A stretch of DNA of 64,000 nucleotides, taken from Diadema setosum (Eukaryota > Echinodermata > Echinoidea > Diadematoida > Diadematidae). The stretch lies in the NCBI GenBank assembly GCA_033980235.1, contig CM067065.1:1802347-1866346 (forward strand), in the 5' to 3' direction. Position numbers and translations under genes: made by a program. How positions within the stretch are numbered: the stretch's first letter is position 1; each line of letters opens with the position of its first letter. Shown here piece after piece: positions 56,623-64,000 of the stretch. A model generated the notes under the pieces. The model was given only the letters and a program-made list of their open reading frames with translations, searched no databases and was not told where the DNA came from.

Positions 56623-59600
56623 AAGAGGAATTATAATGCCACTAATAATATAATATGAAGTCCTTTCCCATATGAACTGTGCACGAAGAAAAGTTTGAGT
56701 GTGTGTTGTACCAACTAAAACGTAGCACAAAAATAGCAACATTACAGGGAAATCTACATGAAATGTAATATACACGTGAAGAGTTTGTTTGCAAAAACCG
56801 ATAAGTCCATATTTGCCAAATGGAGATATTTGCGATTAAAGGTCAAGACAAATAAAGAGAATAATAAGAAAATTTTTGCTTCTTTTGACCATAACTTCAA
56901 AAATGTACCTTTATATGTAGTGACCAATATATCATTTAAAAGGTATTATTTTGTACTTTATGACAGAGACCATACTTCAAAATCTTCAAAAATGGACTTA
57001 TCGGTTTTTGCAAACAAACTCTTCATGTGTATTCAGTAAATGAAGATAATATTGCAGTAAACATCAATAAAATTTGAGGAAAATCCAACAATCCAATAAA
57101 AAGTTCTGATTTTCTTTATAAATATATATATAATTTTTTGGAATTTATGTGCCCTCGTCGCTGGATTAGAAGACTACAGATTAGTAGGGCAACAATATGA
57201 AGAAATTTGAAAGAGAATTCTTATGCAGGCTCAATTTGAAAGCCCCTTTTAACCCTATTCTAAATGGGGGCGTCAAATTGACCCCCCCTCGACGTTTCGC
57301 GCCACAATTCCGCACGCTCAAAGATTTTGACGCGTCGTTTCATGACTTTTTTTATTGAAGTCTCCCGCATATTTTGAGACCAAATTTGCGACGTCTGGGT
57401 ACACTGTTCTGTAGTTATGCAATGTTTTGCATATGCATGTCAACCCGAAAACCGCTTGAATTCATGATTTCGTGTGCAAATCCAATGCAAACTGTATTTT
57501 TTTGTTTAATTGATATAAATTAAATTATTTCAAATTTTAACCATTGAAATAAATCAATTCCAATGTAGATAAGCTTGAAAAAGTGCCTCCAACAAATTTT
57601 GGCAAAAAAACAATAGAAAACAAAGATCGAAAAAACAATAAAATACATAAGAAATTAACAAAACAATAAAAAACAAAAGAAAATGATTTTGATTGCGCTA
57701 TTTTTTTACAAGAAAATTGTTTGATGTGTCTTGAGGAACTCTGACACAAAAATTTGATAATCCTTCAGTCTTTTTGATGGAGTTATAGGTTGCATTATGT
57801 ATTAATTTGCATAATTAATTTATTAAAAAACATGAAATCAACATTTTTCTGTTGTATGACCATGCAATCTTGTAGTTGACTTCCGGCTCTATGTTCAGGC
57901 AAAATTTTGCGGCGATCGCACGATCGGTGGCCGAGATCTGAAGAGGGGGTCAAATTGACCCCCCCCCCCCCCCCAGTAAAAACTTGGTCTCAAATAGCCC
58001 AGTTAGAATAGGGTTAAAGGGACTGTACAGTACTGGTTGAGGTAGGGATTCATGTTTTGAACATTCCTTAGTGAGATAATGAAAAGCCTCTTATGAAATA
58101 TGAAATAGCATGTAATTTTAAGAAGGATTCAACGTTTATTTGATGAAAATTGGTTTTCAAATGGCTGAGATATCCAAAAAAGGGCTAATAATAAAAGGCG
58201 ACATGCCCCAACTTTATTAGTATCTCTTTGTTTCACTTTGTTTTTTGATATCTCAACCATTTCAAAACCGATTTCCATCAAATAAACTTTTGATACCCCT
58301 TAGAACTGCATGCTCTTTGACATCTCATAGAGTGGTTTCTGAATATCTATCTATATTATGTACACACCCTTTAACCTTTTAGCAACTGAAGATTCTGTAC
58401 ATAATGGCCGATGGTTCCCCAGAAGGTACAGCAATATTGCTCTCATTTCAACAACTTTCTTAATTACATAAAATAGCTCACCACAATTTTATTGTCGTCT
58501 TATATACGTTGAATTTATTTGAAAGCATTCTTAGACTTCACAAAGAGAATGCTGTATCACAGAAAATAATTTTGACATACTTTTGTTGATCTCTGACATC
58601 TTTCAAATTACATAATCATATACAGTATCCTACATGAAAATAATGAAGATAGAAAAGCATAAAACTATTATATGAAAAAGCGGAATGGCAGTTTTCAGTT
58701 ACTGATGGGCTAAGGGAAACTGGAACTCATCTTTAATACCTGGTCCTTGCGGAGGGTGAGACCATCCTTTTTCTCCATGGAGGCCTTAAAGGGGTGCGCC
58801 ACCTGCATCACTCGCTCCCAGGGCTGGAGGAAGGTGACGCAGAATGCAGGGAAGTAGCCAAACCTTCCCTCGCAATCACCCTGGCAACAGAAACAAAACA
58901 AAACCAAGTCATGAGAAAAGTCCCAAAAGTTATGCCATTCCTGTTAGATAGGCCTATTGACCACTTCGGTTTGAGTGCTACTTCTTTATGGTCATTTCTT
59001 ACTGGCGGCTTCAAGTAAGCCTAACAAAAGATAATTTATGCATCGATATAGTCACACATCTGCCTCATTGCATAACTGAAATTGCTTTTGTTCTTCTTTT
59101 GGAAATCAGTGTGCTGTTGCACTGAGTATTAGTATCAAAGATGATTACCTTTCTTTTTTATAATATGTTTATTTATACATCGATAATGAATAATTTGTAT
59201 GTGGATAATGAAAAATGCAGATTGAACCATATCAAAAAAGAACATATGCCAAGCAGACCAAGAATTTGTTTGTGATTATTGAATCACATCTTTCAGCTCA
59301 TAATAACTGCTTGGTATCGTAAAATTAAATATTGAATGAAGACACTCACTGATCTTCAGTAGATATTGACATAGAAACCCCAACAAGATATCTGTCAAGT
59401 TTCGAGATTCACATTGCTGTTGATTGAAATTCTACCTTTGTCTTTCTTTGTGAATAATTTTCAACACCATTGCTTGTATTTTACCATGAATAATTTAAAC
59501 TCTCTTTACATTCCAAACTTACTTTGTTCACATGCCAATGCTCATTTTGGAATTCTTAAAAAGCTCTATGTAAATGCTACATTTACAACCAATTCTTAAA

Positions 59601-62600
59601 ACTGGTAACACATCTGAGAATATTACATTCATTTTATCTGTATCACTTAGGTAAATATGTGTAAAAGAATTTATGATTCTTTTGCAGATTTAAAGGGTGT
59701 GTACAGTTCTGGTTGAGGTGAGGATTTAGCTTTTAACGTTTTGCGAGATATTCAGAAACCACTCTATAAGATGTCAAAGAGCATGCAATTCTAAGGGTTA
59801 TCAAAAGTTTATTTGATGAAAATCGGTTTTGAAATGGCTGAGATATCCAAAAACAAGGTGAAACAAAGAAATCCTAATAAAAGTGTGGCCTGTCGCCTTT
59901 TATTATTATCACTTTTTTGGATATCTCAGCCATTTGAAAACCAATTTTCATCAAATAAATGTTGAATCCTTCTTAAAATTACATGTTCTTTCATATTTCA
60001 TAAGAGGTTTCTCATCATCTCACTTAGGAATGTTCAAAACATGAATCCCCACCTCAACCAGTACTGTACAGTCCCTTTAAGGAATATATCCAGCCTCATC
60101 AGGTTTTTGATGTAGTCTCCATATTGTTGCCACTTTCTGGAGGGCTAGATGGTAATCTTTACAGCAAAGTAGTCTTCAACTTAACACATTAATTTGTAGG
60201 TGATAAATCAAACCAGCCAAATCTTACAAAGAGAACCCAAAGTTACTTTCGAGAAAAAAACATATTTCAAGTTTCACGTTATGCGCGATTAATTTTCAGT
60301 TGTCAACCAGCGAAGTCACTTTTCTCTGAAATTATATCAAATTTAGGTCTAAAATTTGCTCACATGACAGACCACACCTTCTACCACTATAGTGCACCAC
60401 AAACTCAAAATTGAGTACTCTGCATTCTTAAACATAAACATGGCAGGTGCAATTTATCACTAACGAATTATGTGCACACAAAATGGGACTTAAAGGAGAC
60501 CTCCAGATGATTTTCTGATTTTTACATTTGAACAAGGATAAATTACTAATACTGAGTACAAAGTTTAATTGGGATGAAGAATAAGAATATTTTCAAAATT
60601 TAAAGCAAATTGAGTATATGAATATAAGAATGACCCAAGTCCAATTTTTGGCCAAATTCAGTTTGACATGGGAAATTGTAGCTTATGCATGGACTCATCT
60701 TGTGTGTAAATGATAAGTCCTAATTACCCCCGGAAGTGCCTGAAATAAATGAGTTAAATCTTATATGAATGTAAGAATGAAGGACTTGGGTCATTCTTAC
60801 ATTCATATTATAGCGCCCTCTCTAGTCCTTCTCTCATCTCTATAGCAGAATATCATGTATATGAATCAAAGAACGACCCAAGTCCATCACACAAAATGGC
60901 GTCTCCACAATTAATGTTAATGTTAATTGTCATAATAATATATGTTCTAATTTGTATATACAGTGTTGCCTTCCCATCACAGTTACATAGAATATTATTG
61001 GACAAACAAAAAAGATATGAAGTTTTTTTTTAGTTTACTCGAAATGATCTTCCATGGACTTGGGTCATTCTTATATTCATATACTCAATTGAAAAGAGTC
61101 AGGATTGTGACATGGCAGGGTCACCATAATGCATCAGTTGGGGCTCAAGTAGAACAAAAGAAGGAGGCATGCTTAGATTATACACAGGACTGGTGAACTC
61201 GCAAGCAAGCGGTATTGTAATGGAATTACACTGCTAATTTTCTGAAATATGTGAGCCTCCTATGTCATCACCCTTGTTCAGTGTAATTTGATTAAGGTTT
61301 TTTCAAAATTTTGTTTCTCTACTCAAGAGTCGCAATCAAATCTACAAATCTATACATGGAGCTGTTGAGTTAAGTACTATATGATGTGAAATTATGAAAA
61401 TCATCTCGAATGCCCCTTTAAAGTTCCATAGCAACCATGTTTCCTTCTTACTTTCCACCAGTCTGACCCCTCATCTTCAGCGACCCGAACTCGTTGTCCA
61501 GCTCTGCAGGAGAGAAATGAGATGAAAATCTTGTAAAACCCGTTGAGGATGGGCTGATTTTGGTACAACACACATTTCCCACAGACACCTGCCCCTGTAT
61601 ACTCAGAACTGGTCTCCAATGAGTTAATGCTCTAATTCGTTCAACATGAGAAAGTGAGTTCTCTTCTTAGATTTGTGTGATTAGGTTATGTTTTAGAGGC
61701 TCCATACTCATTTCTTTATAAAACAATCATTACATCCTCTTCACTTAACTCAAGGATGATGCCAATGCTTTGAAAGTTAACATTAAAGGGTGTGTACAGT
61801 TCTGGTCGAGGTGAGGATTTAGCTTTTAACATTTTGCGAGATATTCAGGAACCACTCTATGAGATGTCAAATAGACTGCGATTCTAAGGGGTATCAAAAG
61901 TTTATTTGATGAAAATTGGTTTTGAAATGGCTGAGATATCCAAAACAAGGTGAAACAAAGAGATCCTAATAAAGTTGTGGCCTGTAGTCTTTTATTATTA
62001 TCACTTTTTTGAATATCTTAGCCATTTGAAAACCAATTTTCATCAAATAAATGTTGAATCCTTCTTAAAATTACATGCTCTTTCATAGTTCATAAGAGGT
62101 ATCTCAGTATCTCATTTAGGAATGTTCAAAATATAAATACCCACCTAAAGCAGTACTGTACAGTCCCTTTAATCATGGACAGAACATGCTAATAAAACAT
62201 GCCTAATTTCAGCTTAATCTGATAATCCCTTCATTGTTGTTGCTATGGTGGTTTACATCCTATTTTTTGTCCATTCATCGCACAGCTAGCATAGCTTGGT
62301 AAACATTAAGTGCTAGAATAGACCCTTTAGTCAGAGCCTCTTTTCTCAGTTCACTCTTTTTCAGAGTGTGTGCTCTCTTTCTAATATTTAGAGGAGAATA
62401 TTTAGGAGAGTCCATTCAAGCTGAGTTATACATCATTTTAAAGCTTAGAGTCTGCTCTTTCAGGATCTACCCTTAACTAAAAGCGTTTTGTTGGTTTTGT
62501 GATGCAGGGTCACATTTCATTGATCTCAGAAAATATCCCAAAAATGCATGTAAAAAAGTGAAGGGTTTCATTGCAGAACAAGTAAACTCCTTTACGTTCA

Positions 62601-62971
62601 AATTTAGATATTTGCGATAAAACATGCTAAAATACAAAAAAAAAATGAAAATACAGAAATATGGTGGGTTTTTTTTTTTAATATTGCAATCATAACTTCA
62701 AGAATATTCCTTGTTAAGCAACAGGTAGGTTTTCATTTGAAATGGTCTGCTTTGCCTTATCCCTTCGTGGACTTACATTAAAATGTTTTAATATGGCACT
62801 TTACCAATTTTCGACACATTCAAATCTTGAAGTATTGCACATAAGGAAAGAAAAAAAGACATGAGAGGCTGATCTGAGTACACACCTAAGTGTGAGGTCA
62901 TCCTTTAACATCCCTTCAAAATCATAGAGACAGATGTACTCCCTGCCAGGTGGAGGACTAGCTGAAGAATC
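56458..62971 (-). CDS. STAC: STAC-like protein, two SH3 domains (3' part of gene)
   Basis: Four coding exons: 62886-62971, 61452-61503, 58740-58880 and 56458-56580. Phases agree (0, 2, 0, 0) and they give 133 residues to the stop. SH3 domain 1 has the ALYDF-type motif (YICLYDFEG), DDLTLRAGQRVRV, DWWK and GRFGYFPAFCV. SH3 domain 2 follows at once: VMQVAHPFKASMEKKDGLTL, then GWVQVRTGRKSGYYPYQYLEM. Tandem C-terminal SH3 domains with this spacing, and the CQPF..KEQGYMSLKENQ-like start of the second, are the STAC pattern. STAC proteins also carry an N-terminal C1 domain and bind voltage-gated calcium channels at muscle and nerve membranes. Here the C1-coding part must lie beyond 64000. The protein ends VRTSKR just after SH3-2. 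Homology is recognised from memory of the family; orthology to one vertebrate paralogue is not claimed. Confidence 0.8.
56777..57025. mobile_element. TGAAGAGTTTG MITE, opposite orientation
   Basis: Ends TGAAGAGTTTGTTTGCAAAA and TTTTGCAAACAAACTCTTCA. The interior is the reverse complement of 50279-50527. Lies in an intron of the STAC-like gene. Confidence 0.85.
57253..58013. mobile_element. piggyBac-type non-autonomous element
   Basis: TTAA (57249-57252), then CCCTATTCTAA; the right end TTAGAATAGGG is followed by TTAA (58014-58017). GGGGTCAAATTGACCCCC-like palindromes lie near both ends. TTAA duplication with CCCTA ends is the piggyBac hallmark. 761 bp, no transposase. Confidence 0.8.
58018..58370. 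mobile_element. Foldback TTAA MITE (family A), copy g
   Basis: Begins AGGGACTGTACAGTACTGG right after the TTAA that also closes the piggyBac-type element. Ends GTACACACCCT before TTAA (58371-58374). The right arm is shortened. Confidence 0.85.
58740..58880 (-). CDS. STAC: STAC-like exon: end of SH3-1 and start of SH3-2
   Basis: 141 nt, phase 0 in and out. Acceptor tttctgttgccag, donor GACCAG|GTATTA. Encodes GDCEGRFGYFPAFCVTFLQP through SMEKKDGLTLRKDQ. The conserved GYFP closes SH3-1. Confidence 0.85.
59694..60076. mobile_element. Foldback TTAA MITE (family A), copy h
   Basis: TTAA on both flanks (59690-59693 and 60077-60080). Ends AGGGTGTGTACAGTTCTGG and CCAGTACTGTACAGTCCCT. Among the best preserved palindromes. 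Confidence 0.9.
60495..61419. mobile_element. TTAAAGG..GATGATTTTC inverted-repeat element
   Basis: Left end AGGAGACCTCCAGATGATTTTC after TTAA, right end GAAAATCATCTCGAATGCCCC before TTTAA; inverted, about 925 bp. The interior has four copies, in both orientations, of GACTTGGGTCATTCTTA then (C/T)ATTCATAT. Confidence 0.7.
61452..61503 (-). CDS. STAC: STAC-like exon: middle of SH3-1
   Basis: 52 nt, phase 2 in, 0 out. Acceptor ttctctcctgcag, donor TGGAAA|GTAAGA. Encodes AGQRVRVAEDEGSDWWK, including the paired tryptophans that line SH3 ligand pockets. Confidence 0.8.
61537..61625 (-). mobile_element. Short TTAACCC MITE (family C), inverted copy
   Basis: CCCGTTGAGGATGGGCTGAT to GGTCTCCAATGAGTTAA; reverse orientation of the copies in the two-death-domain gene. 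Confidence 0.65.
61684..62515 (+). repeat. Interspersed repeat family B, interrupted copy
   Basis: Collinear with 44446-44930 but split by the family A element at 61787-62168. It resumes TCATGGACAGAACATG and ends TTTTGTGATGCAGGGTCACA. Confidence 0.8.
61787..62168. mobile_element. Foldback TTAA MITE (family A), copy i, with readable empty site
   Basis: TTAA at 61783-61786 and 62169-62172. Ends AGGGTGTGTACAGTTCTGG and GCAGTACTGTACAGTCCCT. The host repeat at 44446-44930 reads GCATTAATCTTGGACAG at the same place, with a single TTAA. Confidence 0.9.
62516..62885. other. STAC-like intron, nothing further seen
   Basis: AT-rich, non-coding. Confidence 0.5.
62886..62971 (-). CDS. STAC: STAC-like exon: start of SH3-1
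   Basis: 86 nt, phase 0 in, 2 out. Acceptor gtttctcctccccag, donor CACTTAG|GTGTGT. Encodes DSSASPPPGREYICLYDFEG and MLKDDLTL. The Pro/Ser lead is the linker that would follow the C1-containing part. Confidence 0.8.
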
Positions 62972-64000
62972 CTGGGGAGGAGAAACAGAGGGGTTACCAT
63001 GGTTACAGAGAATCGTCACTCTCATGCATTAAAATAAAAAAAAACAGAAACAGAAATAAGAAAAGAGAGAGAAGGTTGAGAAAGAGGGAAATATAAAAAG
63101 TGCAAGCAGCATTGTTTCCTATCAAAATGCTGGGCAAATAATCACGCTCAATTTTTACCTGTTTCTATGATACACATACTTCTTAGCATTCTTCCAATAA
63201 TACACAGAATTACTAAATCAGTAAAAAAAAAAATAATGAAGTGCCTTTTAAAAGGCTGCAAAGTCACCAACTTACGCAGTGCAGAGTTTGCTAACAAACA
63301 CACACACACACATACATACATACACACATCAAACACATGCAGCACAAACATGCAAAATAAAAGAAAAAAGAACATCAACATCTGCTCAGATGGACAACCT
63401 GTTTGTCTAACACAATGAGAGAGGAGAAAGGGAGGGAGAAAGGTTTGCAGTAACACTATGTTTACATACTCTTTGTAGGGATTGTGGCTGGACAATAGAG
63501 GAGCCTAGAAAGAGGAGAGTTGAGGAGGGAAACAGCGGATGTAAGCAGTGGCGGATCCACAGGGGATGCATCAGGCACCCCCCCCCCCACACACACACCT
63601 TTAATTTTGTAAAGGTGCCTCCCCTTTAAAGGAATTTCTGGATCCACCCCTGGTAAGGAAGGCAATAGTGACATTCAAGCAAAGGGCAGCAGAGAGCTGG
63701 AAGTTGAAGTTGCACTAGTGGAGACAGGAGAAAAGGGAGCATCAAAGAGAGTAATAAGGGAGAATAACAGTGAAAATAAGGTAAAAGGTTCAGACATTGT
63801 TGTGAGGAGAAAGATGAAATAGAAGGGAGGGTGAGAGGAAGAAGATGATGGTTGGAAAATCATAGAGATAGGAGAGAGAAGTGGAGATTCATAAAACCAA
63901 GGGGGAGAAAAGAAGTCGCTGAATGATATGGAGGATGGAACATAAAATCAAGACGATGAAAGGAGGAATAGAGCATGAAGGGAAGATGTAAGTTAAAGAA
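62972..64000. other. Upstream STAC-like intron, no exon seen
   Basis: CA microsatellite at about 63297-63330, a C-homopolymer at about 63579-63590 and purine-rich sequence to the edge. No C1-domain exon here. Confidence 0.5.
63546..63654. mobile_element. AGTGGCGGATCCA MITE
   Basis: Left AGTGGCGGATCCACAGGGG, right CTGGATCCACCCCTGG, inverted, with a C-homopolymer inside. Similar CTGGATCCGC sequence occurs near 49789. Confidence 0.6.

Overview
This is an AT-rich, repeat-dense, intron-rich animal genome window. It holds spliced exons with GT/AG boundaries, long introns, abundant microsatellites and many short inverted-repeat transposons (MITEs). The gene content (death-domain adaptor, STAC-type SH3 protein, P2X7-intracellular-domain-like fragment) and an R2/Hero-type retrotransposon with a restriction-like endonuclease suggest a marine invertebrate deuterostome, most likely a sea-urchin-like echinoderm. 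That assignment is inference. No prokaryotic features, CRISPR arrays or rRNA genes were seen.

Layout. 1-9 kb: one orphan minus-strand exon, a broken P-element/THAP9-type transposase fossil, several MITE families and a tRNA-derived SINE-like segment. 9.4-17.7 kb (minus strand): a six-exon gene whose splice phases fit throughout. It encodes a predicted 542-residue protein with a death domain at each end, joined by a long Pro/Glu/Asn-rich linker built of 13-residue repeats. 18-23 kb: a run of unrelated MITEs upstream of that gene. 23.4-33.8 kb: a four-level nest of mobile elements. A small inverted-repeat element is split by a 5'-truncated Hero-like retrotransposon. That retrotransposon's reverse transcriptase is split by an unclassified 5.7-kb inverted-repeat DNA transposon flanked by AGTA duplications, which itself carries a 531-bp CACTG-ended MITE.

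34-44 kb: a second copy of the 531-bp MITE, a frameshifted P2X7-intracellular-domain-like pseudogene on the plus strand, and scattered minus-strand exons of unrecognised genes, including a nearly identical 639-bp tandem duplication. 44-56 kb: mostly gene-poor, with a 1.26-kb element full of AGGTCA-type direct repeats. 56.4-63 kb (minus strand): the last four coding exons of a STAC-like gene carrying two SH3 domains. Its 5' part, including the expected C1 domain, lies beyond the right edge. Its introns are filled with TTAA-targeting elements.

The genes do not form an operon. The strongest observations are the nested transposons with the undescribed 5.7-kb element, the two-death-domain gene, and a foldback MITE family whose TTAA target duplication can be read from an empty site in the same window. 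All coordinates come from reading the sequence by eye. Homology calls rest on recognised motifs, not database searches.
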